From Candidatus Eiseniibacteriota bacterium (GTDB taxonomy: Bacteria; Eisenbacteria; RBG-16-71-46; SZUA-252), in assembly GCA_003235575.1 (NCBI GenBank), contig QJVW01000104.1, positions 1-39,444 of the forward strand: a stretch of DNA of 39,444 bases, in the 5' to 3' direction. The notes beneath the pieces are model-generated. The model was given only the letters and a program-made list of their open reading frames with translations. It did not search any database and had not been told where the DNA came from. Below, one piece after another: positions 27,203 to 35,472 of the stretch. Numbering within the stretch: position 1 is the first letter of the stretch; the number at the start of each line of letters is the position of its first letter. The position numbers and the translations under genes were made by a program.

Positions 27203-28764
27203 GGCGTGGCCCATCGGATGCGGTAGAGGGGAATCGACGGATACCCAACCGGCTCCGCCTCGAAGACCGGGGCGAGCCCCGGGTCGAGCCGCGTGAGGTA
27301 GACGGGATGTCGATCGAGATTGCGCGCGATCAGGAGGTTCATCGCATCGTCGAGATCGCCGCGGGCCGAGGGGACGCGAAGCCACGGATAGGTGCGCGCC
27401 AGATGGTGGCCGTACCAGGGCCAGAGGAGAAGGTATTTGTAGGCGACCACCAATCGGGGATGGCTCTCCCGAAAGTCGGTCGCTTTGTAGAACCAGAGGG
27501 AGAATGTCCGCCCGTCGTATTCGCTGATGATGACCGCGTCGGGCTCGACGGCCGAGAGGTTCCGGTGCGCGTACACGTACGGGGTCAGATCCTTCGACGC
27601 GTCGACCGACCGCGCATGCGCGACGGCGTTCCAACCCGCGGCCACCAGGAGCGCCGCCGACGCGACGGTCGCGACACTCCGTCCCGCGCGCCCATCGCCC
27701 GTGCCAAGGGCCGCGGCGCCCGCGCCGGCCAGGGCGGCGACGATCCAGAACACGGGCATCCAGTACCCGACGTCGTCACCGATAGCGTAGAGGGACAGGA
27801 GCGCCACCGTCGCGGCGAGGGCGGCTAGCCCGGGCCCCATGCGCCGGAACCCGTGTCGGGCCGCGGCGGCCAGCCCCGCGCCGAGCGCCACGAGACCCCA
27901 TCCCCAGTCGGTCCACCACCGACCCGGCACCAGGTGGGTCCACATCGAGACCGCGTCGCGCGCGAAGAAGTTCTGCCGGTATTGCTCCCCGGACAGCACC
28001 CACCAGAGCCGCGCCGGTGTGGACGGAACCCCCCAGGAGAACTCGGGGCCGGGCTTCCCGGGCCCGGATGGAAGCCCCGCCCGGATCGGCAGATAGAGGA
28101 CGAGGGTGGCTCCCCAGGCCGCAAGAAGGAGCAACAGAACGATCCCAGGCATGCCGATTCGTTGAGTGGCGAGGGCGCGACCGGCGCTCCACACGACCGC
28201 GGGAGCCGCGGCGAGCAGGAGCAGGTGGTTCGTGAGCCCCAGGCCGAAGAGAAAGGCAGCGAGCGCGAGCCAACGGACGTCCTCGCGGCGATCCGCGCGC
28301 GCGCAGCACCAGAGGATGGCGCCGAGGAAGGCGACGTTCAGCGTGTAGACCTCGGCCAGGACGCTCTGGCTCCAGGCGCCGCGGGAGAAGGCGTATAGGA
28401 GCGCGGCGCCGCCGGCCGCCACGAGAGCGACGGTCGCGTCGCGAGGCGAGGCGTCGTCGCGGGCGGTCAGCTCGGCGACGTAGCGGGTGAGGAAATAGAC
28501 GCCGGCCGCGCCCGCGAGGGCCGCGACCAGGTTGATTCGAAAGGCGATGCTTCCGAGCGGAATCAGGCTCGCGAGACGCCCGAGCAGCACGAAGAGCGGA
28601 TAGCCGGTGGGGTGCGGGATGCCGAGCGTCGCGGAAGCGGCGAGCAGGTCTCCGGAGTCCTCGCCGAGATTCACCCACGCGACCGTCGGGGAGAGCGTGA
28701 GCGCGTAGACCCAGAGCGCCACGAGGGCAGCGACCCAGGCGGCACCGTGGGCGAGGCGAAGCAT
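27199..28764 (-). CDS. DUF2723-family membrane O-glycosyltransferase (TMEM260-like)
   Basis: A 521-residue polytopic protein with the DUF2723 signature: GEDSGDLLAASATLGIPHP at ~34-52, then TGYPLFVLLGRL and GSIAFRINLVAAL. Around twelve hydrophobic helices follow. The acidic E35-D36 loop is the likely GT-C catalytic site. Animal TMEM260, a relative, is a protein O-mannosyltransferase; bacterial members are mostly uncharacterised. It is the first gene of a two-gene minus-strand operon nested between the minor pilins and pilM. I see no clear sigma-70 promoter in the ~300-bp gap it shares with pilM. Confidence 0.82.
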   Translation of the reverse strand: MLRLAHGAAWVAALVALWVYALTLSPTVAWVNLGEDSGDLLAASATLGIPHPTGYPLFVLLGRLASLIPLGSIAFRINLVAALAGAAGVYFLTRYVAELTARDDASPRDATVALVAAGGAALLYAFSRGAWSQSVLAEVYTLNVAFLGAILWCCARADRREDVRWLALAAFLFGLGLTNHLLLLAAAPAVVWSAGRALATQRIGMPGIVLLLLLAAWGATLVLYLPIRAGLPSGPGKPGPEFSWGVPSTPARLWWVLSGEQYRQNFFARDAVSMWTHLVPGRWWTDWGWGLVALGAGLAAAARHGFRRMGPGLAALAATVALLSLYAIGDDVGYWMPVFWIVAALAGAGAAALGTGDGRAGRSVATVASAALLVAAGWNAVAHARSVDASKDLTPYVYAHRNLSAVEPDAVIISEYDGRTFSLWFYKATDFRESHPRLVVAYKYLLLWPWYGHHLARTYPWLRVPSARGDLDDAMNLLIARNLDRHPVYLTRLDPGLAPVFEAEPVGYPSIPLYRIRWATP

Positions 28765-28867
28765 GGCGGCACGCTAGCAGACGCCCCCGGGCCGGTCAAC
28801 GCGGCCCGCGGGGTGGCGCGAGACGGTGCGGTGGCCAGAAGCAGGCGACCGATTGCTTGCCGGGATT

Positions 28868-28878
28868 GCGAATCGCAC
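28868..28878 (+). promoter_or_regulatory. Candidate PilR upstream site before pilM (GCGAATCGCAC)
   Basis: Identical to the 11-mer before pilA and at nearly the same distance (107 against 111 bp) from the -24 box. It overlaps a GATT-N3-AATC dyad. It lies in the ~300-bp gap between the divergent glycosyltransferase operon and pilM, so it could also affect that operon. Confidence 0.4.
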
Positions 28879-28974
28879 CGGGCCGGAACCGTCGGCTGGC
28901 AAGCTGCAAGACGGGTCCTGGCGAACCGTAAAGTATTACCTTAGAAAGGCTTACGTTAGAGCGAACCGCCGCCA

Positions 28975-28990
28975 TGGCATGAACCTTGCT
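28975..28990 (+). promoter_or_regulatory. Sigma-54 (-24/-12) promoter for pilMNOPQ
   Basis: TGGCAT at 28975-28980, a five-base spacer, and TTGCT at 28986-28990 is a near-perfect match. It lies 71 bp before the pilM ATG. Confidence 0.82.
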
Positions 28991-29061
28991 TGATACGGGC
29001 AGAGACGAGTCCCAGCGGTCGGGTGCTGGACACGCCGTCCCCCAAAACGCGGAGCACGCAC

Positions 29062-30090
29062 ATGTTCGGTAAGAAGAAGAGCGTCGTCGGCCTCGACATC
29101 GGGTCGAGCTCCATCAAGGTGGCAGAGGTCGTGCGCGACCGGACGGGGGACCGTCTCGTGAACTATGGAATCTCGGAGCCGCTCTCCGAGGCGATCGTCG
29201 ACGGGGAAATCATGGACCGGCAGATGGTCCACGAGGCGATCACCAATCTCATGGAGTCGCGGCAGATTCGGAACAAGCAGGTGGTGACCGCCGTCTCCGG
29301 GCGCGCCGTCATCGTGAAGAAGATCCTGATGGATCGGCTGACCGAGGAGGACGCGAAGGAAGCGATCCAGTGGGAAGCCGAGCAGCACGTTCCCTACGAC
29401 ATCAACGACGTGTCGCTCGACTTCCAGATCATCAATCCCAACGTGGACGCCAAGAAGATGCAGGTGCTGCTCGTGGCGGCCAAGAAGGACATGATCGCCA
29501 ACCATGCGGACATCGTCCGCGAGGCGGGCCTCCAGCCGGCGATCATCGACGTCGATTCCTTCGCGATCCAGAACGCCGTCGAGGCCAACTACGATCTGGC
29601 CCCCGGCGAGACGGTCGCGCTTCTGAACATCGGGGCCGAGATCACCAACTTGAACATCGTCCGCGACCAGGTGCCCCACTTCACGAAAGACCTTTCGGTC
29701 GGCTCGAACTCCTTCGTCGAGAACATTCAGCGCCGCCACAACGTCAGCCAGTCCGACGCGCTGAGCGCGCTGCGGGGGCTGAGCGGCGGGGACATCGACG
29801 TGGAGTCGATCGTCCAGGCCACGTGCGAAGACCTGTCCACCCAGATCGATCGCGCCGTCGCGTATCTGCGCTCGGCCGGCGACGCGGAACGAATCGACCG
29901 CATCCTCGTCTCGGGCGGCAGCGCCCGGGTGCCGGGGCTGGCGGATTTCCTCGGCCAGCGCCACCAGGTGCCGGTCGACGTCGTGATCCCGGTCTCCAAG
30001 CTGTCGATGGAGCCCGGCCTCTTCAACGGTGAATCGCCGGAGACGGTGGCGCCCATCCTCACGGTCGCCATCGGCCTCGCGCTGCGCTAG
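29062..30090 (+). CDS. pilM: PilM, actin-like cytoplasmic pilus assembly ATPase
   Basis: A 342-residue protein of the FtsA/actin fold. ATG 29062 (GGAG 7 bp upstream) gives the usual beginning MFGKKKSVVGLDIGSSSIKVAEV, with phosphate-1 motif DIGSSSIK. Further motifs are VALLNIGAEITNLNI and LVSGGSARVPGLADFL (adenosine motif). PilM binds the cytoplasmic tail of PilN and links the alignment complex to the motors. First gene of the classical pilMNOPQ operon. Confidence 0.96.
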   Translation: MFGKKKSVVGLDIGSSSIKVAEVVRDRTGDRLVNYGISEPLSEAIVDGEIMDRQMVHEAITNLMESRQIRNKQVVTAVSGRAVIVKKILMDRLTEEDAKEAIQWEAEQHVPYDINDVSLDFQIINPNVDAKKMQVLLVAAKKDMIANHADIVREAGLQPAIIDVDSFAIQNAVEANYDLAPGETVALLNIGAEITNLNIVRDQVPHFTKDLSVGSNSFVENIQRRHNVSQSDALSALRGLSGGDIDVESIVQATCEDLSTQIDRAVAYLRSAGDAERIDRILVSGGSARVPGLADFLGQRHQVPVDVVIPVSKLSMEPGLFNGESPETVAPILTVAIGLALR

Positions 30091-30099
30091 GGGGGAATC

Positions 30100-30654
30100 A
30101 TGATCCGGATCAATCTGCTGCCCCGCGACGAGCGCCAGGTCAAGCGGAGCTTCACGCTGCCCAAGGTGGGCACGGTGATGCCCCTTCTGGTTCTGATTCT
30201 CGTGGCAGCGCTCTTCGCTTCGTTCTCGGTCGTCCAGGCCATGCAGGTCAGTCGTCTGCAGGCGGACATCGCGCGTGCGGAGCAGGAAGCCGAGAAGCTC
30301 CGTCCGCAGATCCAGACGATCAACGAGTTGACCCAGAAGCGGCAGGAGCTGGAGCGCCGGCTCGGCGTGATCACGGGATTGGACAAGCAGCGCCTGACGC
30401 GCGTGAAACTGGTGGACGAGGTCTCGAAGTGCGTCCCCGAACACCTGTGGCTGTCGCAGTTCGAAGAGGTGCCCGGCGCGAACAAGATCATGGTCGAGGG
30501 CGTCACGTTCTCCAACCTGATCGTCGCCGATTTCATGTCTCGGCTCGAGGCCTCGCCGCTCTACGAGGGCGTGGACTTGGTCGTCGCCGAGAAGGGAACC
30601 ATTGATCAACGCACCGTGGTGAAGTTCAAGGTCACCGCGAGCATGACGCTGTAA
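30100..30654 (+). CDS. pilN: PilN, inner-membrane alignment protein
   Basis: 184 residues, starting at ATG 30100 after a GGGGGG tract. It begins MIRINLLPRDERQ, the conserved cytoplasmic PilM-binding peptide. One membrane helix lies at ~26-45, then a coiled coil (LQADIARAEQEAEKLRPQIQTINELTQKRQELERRL) and a small periplasmic ferredoxin-like domain. It should heterodimerise with PilO. Confidence 0.95.
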   Translation: MIRINLLPRDERQVKRSFTLPKVGTVMPLLVLILVAALFASFSVVQAMQVSRLQADIARAEQEAEKLRPQIQTINELTQKRQELERRLGVITGLDKQRLTRVKLVDEVSKCVPEHLWLSQFEEVPGANKIMVEGVTFSNLIVADFMSRLEASPLYEGVDLVVAEKGTIDQRTVVKFKVTASMTL

Positions 30655-30676
30655 CCAGCTGGCGCGAGGGAATGCG

Positions 30677-31285
30677 ATGGACCTCAAGGATCCGAAGACC
30701 CAGAAGATCGCCCTGATCGCCGCGGGGATCGCCGCGCTGGTCTACTTCTACGTGTTCGCGGACTACGTCCCGTTCAACTACCGGGCGAGGGCGAAGCAGA
30801 TCGCGGAGTTGAAAGCCTCGTACACGCTGAAGATGAACGAGCTGACGAAGGCCCAGCAGCTCGTGAACCGGCTCCCCGAGCTGAAGCGCGAGTTCGCGCT
30901 GCTGAATCAGCGGTGGGCCGTGGCGCAGGAGCTGCTGCCGACGCAGAAGGAAGTCGCCAGCCTGCTGCGCAAGGTGACGATCGCCGGACAGGAGGCGGGA
31001 GTGAAGTTCGTTCTCTTCAAGCCCGGCCAGCCGAACCCGACGGCGGACTTCACCGAGAATCCGGTGCAGATCTCGGTAACCGGCGGCTATCACCGCGCGG
31101 GGACCTTTCTGAGCGAGATCGCCGAGATGAGCCGTCTCGTCAACGTCTCGCAGCTGAAGGTGAAGACATTCGACAAGGGCGACCTGGACGACACCGTCCA
31201 GGCGGATTTCGTCGCCACCGCGTACACGCTGGCCGAGGGGACTGACAATGAATCTGCCAAGCAGCCTGGCGCTGCCGCAAAGTAG
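30677..31285 (+). CDS. pilO: PilO, inner-membrane alignment protein
   Basis: 202 residues with one N-terminal membrane helix (~10-28), a coiled coil (~35-75) and a periplasmic ferredoxin-like domain, with the conserved PilO segments LLPTQKEVASLLRKVTIAGQEAGVKF and VQISVTGGYHRAGTFLSEIAEMSRLVNV. Its 3' end overlaps pilP by 38 bp, which implies translational coupling. Confidence 0.95.
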   Translation: MDLKDPKTQKIALIAAGIAALVYFYVFADYVPFNYRARAKQIAELKASYTLKMNELTKAQQLVNRLPELKREFALLNQRWAVAQELLPTQKEVASLLRKVTIAGQEAGVKFVLFKPGQPNPTADFTENPVQISVTGGYHRAGTFLSEIAEMSRLVNVSQLKVKTFDKGDLDDTVQADFVATAYTLAEGTDNESAKQPGAAAK

Positions 31286-32102
31286 ACTTCTTCGCAGCCC
31301 GGTCGGGATCGTCATCCTGGTCGCGGCCGTCGCCCTGATCGGCGTGGTGGCGTACTTCGTCCTGCGCGGCGCGGCGCCCGCGAAGCTCCCGACCCCGGCG
31401 ACCTCGCCGGCCGCCCAGGCGCTTCCGAGCACCGCGGGCGCTCCGGTCTACTACGGTCCCCCCGCGCCCGAATGGGTGAAGCGGGATCCCTCGGTCGTCG
31501 CGAAGTCGTCCACGACGGGCGCGGCGGCCACGGGCAACGCGGTCGCCATCGGACCGATGCCGGCCCCGGCCCCGGTCGCGGACGGACAGGCCAATCCGGA
31601 GGCCGCGGCGCCGCCGGTCTCCGTCGGCGCGGCGTCGTCGGCGGTGCCCGTTCCGACGGTCGCGAGCGTCACGGCGCCGTCCACCGTCGCGCCGGAGACG
31701 GCTGTGGCGGGCGCGGCGAGCGAGGTTCCGCAGGTCCTGGATCCCGCGACGCTGTTCCAGCGCGAGCAGTACACCTATGCGGCGGCGGGCCGTCGCGATC
31801 CCTTCCAGTCGCTGATCGACGGCAAGTTCCAAAGCCAGTCGGGAGACGGCGCCCTCGTGGACGTCGGCGATTTGCATCTCGTCGGCATCATGTGGGGCTC
31901 GTCGGATAAATTCGCGCTCGTCGAGGACAGCCGCGGGCGTGGGTTCGTACTCCGCGTCGGGGACCCCGTGATGAACGGTTACATCTCGGGCATTTCCAAG
32001 ACGGAACTACAGGTCGTCCAGAACGCCTTCGGTGACTCGCAGACCGTGACGATCCAACTGAAATCCAAAGAGGGTGACCCAAATGCGACTCGGAAACAGT
32101 AG
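31248..32102 (+). CDS. pilP: PilP-like periplasmic linker protein, helix-anchored
   Basis: 284 residues. ATG 31248 lies within the pilO 3' end, after GAGGGG. An N-terminal membrane helix (~18-42) replaces the lipobox found in many PilP proteins, and no Cys is seen. A ~120-residue Pro/Ala/Val-rich linker follows. The C-terminal PilP domain spans ~165-280 (YTYAAAGRRDPFQSLIDGKF, LHLVGIMWGSSDKFALVEDSRGRGFVLRVGD). It connects PilN/PilO to the secretin. The long linker and missing lipid anchor are departures from the proteobacterial form. Confidence 0.88.
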   Translation: MNLPSSLALPQSRLLRSPVGIVILVAAVALIGVVAYFVLRGAAPAKLPTPATSPAAQALPSTAGAPVYYGPPAPEWVKRDPSVVAKSSTTGAAATGNAVAIGPMPAPAPVADGQANPEAAAPPVSVGAASSAVPVPTVASVTAPSTVAPETAVAGAASEVPQVLDPATLFQREQYTYAAAGRRDPFQSLIDGKFQSQSGDGALVDVGDLHLVGIMWGSSDKFALVEDSRGRGFVLRVGDPVMNGYISGISKTELQVVQNAFGDSQTVTIQLKSKEGDPNATRKQ

Positions 32103-33753
32103 GACGCGAACGGGCCGCCGCGCCGGCGCGGGGGTGGCGCTTCCGCTGCTCCTGCTGCTCGCGGCCGCTCCGGCCTTCGGTGCCACGGTGAAGAGCATCT
32201 CGATGAAGGATGCGGGAGCCGGTACGCAGGTCGTCGTGGAGGCGGACGCTCCGATCAACTACCACGACTTCACGCTCGAATCTCCGGATCGCATCGTCCT
32301 GGACTGCCCCGGCGCGACGCTGGCGTTCGTGGAGCGGACGTGGGCGGGTGTCGATGGGTCGAACGTCAAGTCCGTCCGCGCGACCGAGATGGGCTGGGGC
32401 CAGGAAACGGGCTCCCGGATCGTCGTCGATCTCTCCCGTCCGGTCTCGTACGGCGTCAGCCAGCTGGGCAACAACATCGTCGTCGCGCTCGAGGCGAACG
32501 CGCCGGCGGAGGAGCCGCCGTCGCGCGCCGCCTCGACGTCGAGTTCCAGCGCGTCGTCCCGGGACGTCCCGGACGGGCGTCGCATGTCGCTCGACGTGCA
32601 GGGCGCGGAAATCCAGACGGTGCTCCGCAGCCTGTCGGAGTTCAGTGGCAAGAACATCGTCGCGAGCAAGGAGGTCAAGGGACAGGTGACGCTGCGGTTG
32701 CGGAACGTTCCGTGGCGGCATGCCCTCGACATCGTGATGCGCGCACAGGGCCTCGGCATGGTCGAACAGGGACAGACCATCGTCATCTCCAATCTCGAGA
32801 CGCTGCGTAAGGAGGAGATGGAGCGACGGACCGCCGAGCGGGCCCAGGAGGAGTTGCTGCCGCTTTACACGCGCATTGTGCCGGTGAGCTACGCGAATGC
32901 CGAAGAGATGTCGAAATCGGTGGAGAAGACGCTCACCAAGCGCGGCCACATCGAGGTGGACAAGCGGAGCAACTCTCTCCTCGTGACGGACATCGACGAG
33001 CGGCTGGACTCCGCCGAGTCGATGGTCCGGAGCCTGGATACCAGGACCCCGCAGGTCGAGATCGTGGCGCGGCTCGTCGACGTCGACGTGTCCGCGACGC
33101 GCAGCCTGGGCGTGGAGTGGGGCGCCAAGAACCTGGATCTGCTCGACGCGGGCGTCTCCGAGGAGATCGCCGTCAGCGCTCGCGGCGTGACCAACCCCGC
33201 CGGCGTCGTGAAGATCGGCACGGTGAAGAGCTTCGGCAGCATCGAGGCGACCCTCGAGGCGCTGGAGACCCAGAACAAGGCGAACATCATCTCGAACCCG
33301 CGCATCACGACCGTGAACAATCGCGAGGCGTCGGTGGTGGTCGGCCAGCAGATCCCGCTGATCGTGCAGGATTTCGCGGGCAACGCCGTGACGCAGTTGA
33401 CGACGATCGGCATCAAGCTGAGCGTGACGCCGCACATCAACGTCGGCAACAAGATCACCATGGACGTCCACCCGGAGGTCTCGGATCTGGCGGCCCAGGC
33501 GACCGTGCAGGGCGGCATCATCATCAACACGACGATGGCGGACACGCGCGTCATGGTGAACGACGGCGAGACCGCCGTGATCGGCGGGTTGATCCGGAGC
33601 AACGAATCGACGACGAAGCGCGGCGTTCCGGTCCTCATGGACATCCCGCTCATCGGCGCGCTCTTCCGGTCGAATTCCACGACCAAGGCGAAGCGTGAGC
33701 TCCTGATCTTCGTGACGCCGAAGATCCTGAGCGACCAGCAAGCTTCCAACTAG
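32083..33753 (+). CDS. pilQ: PilQ, outer-membrane secretin
   Basis: 556 residues. I chose ATG 32083 (AGGGTGA at ~6 bp); GTG 32074 is also possible. It overlaps pilP by 20 bp. The order is signal peptide (to ~34, ending AFGA), one AMIN domain (~38-140), a Ser/Ala linker, an STN/N0-type domain (~167-235), an NolW/N1 domain (~263-325), then the secretin core with VVGQQIPLIVQD, VTPHIN and the C-terminal DGETAVIGGLIRSN...VPVLMDIPLIGALFRS...ELLIFVTPKIL signature. It forms the pore through which the pilus leaves the cell. One AMIN copy makes it shorter than Myxococcus PilQ (~900). Confidence 0.96.
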   Translation: MRLGNSRTRTGRRAGAGVALPLLLLLAAAPAFGATVKSISMKDAGAGTQVVVEADAPINYHDFTLESPDRIVLDCPGATLAFVERTWAGVDGSNVKSVRATEMGWGQETGSRIVVDLSRPVSYGVSQLGNNIVVALEANAPAEEPPSRAASTSSSSASSRDVPDGRRMSLDVQGAEIQTVLRSLSEFSGKNIVASKEVKGQVTLRLRNVPWRHALDIVMRAQGLGMVEQGQTIVISNLETLRKEEMERRTAERAQEELLPLYTRIVPVSYANAEEMSKSVEKTLTKRGHIEVDKRSNSLLVTDIDERLDSAESMVRSLDTRTPQVEIVARLVDVDVSATRSLGVEWGAKNLDLLDAGVSEEIAVSARGVTNPAGVVKIGTVKSFGSIEATLEALETQNKANIISNPRITTVNNREASVVVGQQIPLIVQDFAGNAVTQLTTIGIKLSVTPHINVGNKITMDVHPEVSDLAAQATVQGGIIINTTMADTRVMVNDGETAVIGGLIRSNESTTKRGVPVLMDIPLIGALFRSNSTTKAKRELLIFVTPKILSDQQASN

Positions 33754-33794
33754 CTTCGGCGGCTGGCCGAACGCGGCCTCCGTCGTGTACTCTA

Positions 33795-33823
33795 CGGGGC
33801 CCTCCTCACGGAGGGCCCCGTTT
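33795..33823 (+). terminator. Rho-independent terminator after pilQ
   Basis: Perfect arms CGGGGCCCTCC and GGAGGGCCCCG around a TCAC loop (33795-33820), followed by TTT. It ends the pil locus and separates it from aroK. Confidence 0.9.
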
Positions 33824-33866
33824 CGTCGTTGGTCCCGGTTCCGGAGGGAGGATCACGGCCGCACCG

Positions 33867-34424
33867 ATGCGACGCGTAGCCCTGATCGGCCTTCCTGGGG
33901 CTGGCAAGACGACCGTGGCGCCGCTCCTGGCGGCCCGGCTCGGTTTGTCGTGGACGGACCTCGACGCGGACGTGGCCCGGGAGGCCGGCCGCTCGATCGC
34001 CGCGATCTTCGCGGAGGAGGGCGAGGAGTCCTTCCGGGTCCGGGAGCTGAAGGCGCTTCGGGATGCGTTCGCCGCGCCCGGCGGCGTGGTGATCGCGTGC
34101 GGCGGAGGGGTCGTCTGCCACGGGCTGTCGCGCGATACGCTGCGGGAGGGAGCAACCGTGGTATGGCTTCGCGCCGAACCGGAAACGGCGGCCGCGCGTC
34201 TGGGGCCCGCCGGGCTCGCCGCCCGGCCTCTTCTGGCCGGCGCGGGCGGTCGGGCCACCGCGGCGGGAGGCGTCGCGGCGCTGGCGGCGCTGTTGGCGGC
34301 GCGCGCGCCGCTCTACGCGGCGGCGGCGGATCTTCGGGTAGCGACGGACGGCCTGTCGGCGGAGGCGTGCGTCACGGCGGCGGCGGCGGCGGTGCGGGAG
34401 CGATGGGCGAACTCCGAATCGTAG
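33867..34424 (+). CDS. aroK: Shikimate kinase
   Basis: 185 residues, phosphorylating shikimate in aromatic amino-acid synthesis. Walker A GLPGAGKT lies at 8-15, the shikimate-binding DLDAD near 32-36, an Arg in FRVREL near 58, GGGV near 80 and the lid RPLL near 125. The C-terminal third is very Ala-rich. A strong GGAGGGAGG lies 17 bp upstream of the ATG, longer than usual, but no alternative in-frame start is available. pilQ-aroK adjacency is also known from Proteobacteria, though a terminator separates them here. Confidence 0.9.
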   Translation: MRRVALIGLPGAGKTTVAPLLAARLGLSWTDLDADVAREAGRSIAAIFAEEGEESFRVRELKALRDAFAAPGGVVIACGGGVVCHGLSRDTLREGATVVWLRAEPETAAARLGPAGLAARPLLAGAGGRATAAGGVAALAALLAARAPLYAAAADLRVATDGLSAEACVTAAAAAVRERWANSES

Positions 34425-34990
34425 GCGGCGCCCTCCGTGGCAGAAAACTCCGCGTTCCGGACCGCGGCGTCCGTCCCACATCGGAGCGCGTGCGCGAGGC
34501 GATCTTCGATATCCTGGGGCCCGACGGTGTGCGGGGCGCCGCGGTGCTCGATCTCTACGCCGGCACCGGGGCGCTCGGCATCGAGGCGCTGAGCCGGGGC
34601 GCGGCGCGCGCGCTCTTCGCGGAGCGGGATCCCGCCGCGGCGAGGGCGCTTCGGGGGAGTCTGGAACTGCTGGGTCTCGACGATCGGGCGCGCGTCGCCA
34701 TGGTGGACCTGCGCGCCGTGCCGCGCCCGGACCCGTTCGAGGGCCCGTGGGACGTGGTCTTCCTCGATCCGCCCTACGACGGCGCGGACGGGGAGACGTG
34801 GCTCCGGCGCCTGGCGCGCTGGTCGTGGCCGAAGGGTGGCGGGATCGTAATCCATGAATATCGCACGGGCGGCGCGGTTGCCGCGCCCGCCGGCCTCGCG
34901 CTCCTGACCGAGCGCGCGTACGGCGACACGACGGTCTCTTTCTACCGGGCGAGCGGCGCCGCCGCCCCGCCCGGACGAGGTGCGCAATGA
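34403..34990 (+). CDS. rsmD: 16S rRNA (guanine966-N2)-methyltransferase RsmD
   Basis: 195 residues, SAM-dependent. ATG 34403 overlaps the aroK end by 22 bp. It begins LRIVGGALRGRKLRVPD and continues RPTSERVREAIFDIL, both RsmD signatures. SAM motif I is VLDLYAGTGALGIEALSRGA and the catalytic motif is LDPPYD. The rsmD-coaD pairing (ATGA overlap with the next gene) is widespread in bacteria and supports the call. Confidence 0.93.
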   Translation: MGELRIVGGALRGRKLRVPDRGVRPTSERVREAIFDILGPDGVRGAAVLDLYAGTGALGIEALSRGAARALFAERDPAAARALRGSLELLGLDDRARVAMVDLRAVPRPDPFEGPWDVVFLDPPYDGADGETWLRRLARWSWPKGGGIVIHEYRTGGAVAAPAGLALLTERAYGDTTVSFYRASGAAAPPGRGAQ

Positions 34991-35472
34991 ACCACGCCGT
35001 GTTCGCGGGGACCTTCGATCCGGTCACGAATGGCCACCTGGACCTGATGCGCCGCGCTCTGCGGATCGTGGACCGTCTCACGGTGGCCGTGGCGGTCCGC
35101 CCGGAGAAGGGCGTGCTCTTCTCCCAGGCGGATCGGGTCGCCATGATCCAGGAATCGATGCACGGGGAGACGCGTCTCACGGTCGAACCGTTCTCCGGGC
35201 TCCTCGTGGAGTACGCCCGGCAGCGCAAGGCGAGCATGATCATCCGCGGACTGCGATTCGTCTCGGACTTCGAGTACGAATTCCAGATGGCGCTCATGAA
35301 TCGCCGGCTGGACGACGGGATCGAGACGCTGTTCCTCATGCCGAGCGAGGCCCACACGTTCCTGAACTCGACGCTCGTGAAGGAGATCGCGATGGCCGGC
35401 GGCCCCGTGGAGAGCTTCGTGCCCGCGCACGTCGAAGCGCGCCTACGAAAAGCGGTGGAGGCACGGCGATGA
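34987..35472 (+). CDS. coaD: Phosphopantetheine adenylyltransferase
   Basis: 161 residues, the normal length. It makes dephospho-CoA from 4'-phosphopantetheine and ATP. The nucleotidyltransferase motif GTFDPVTNGHLD is at 8-19 and the second motif (SEAHTFLNSTLVKEIAMAGG) at ~118-137. The start overlaps the rsmD stop (ATGA), and its own stop overlaps the aminotransferase start. Confidence 0.96.
   Translation: MNHAVFAGTFDPVTNGHLDLMRRALRIVDRLTVAVAVRPEKGVLFSQADRVAMIQESMHGETRLTVEPFSGLLVEYARQRKASMIIRGLRFVSDFEYEFQMALMNRRLDDGIETLFLMPSEAHTFLNSTLVKEIAMAGGPVESFVPAHVEARLRKAVEARR

Noticed and set aside
28901-28925. Possible extra sigma-54 box (TGGCAAGCTGCAA) upstream of pilM
   Set aside because: GG and GC are only 8 bp apart instead of 12; the site at 28975 is a far better match.
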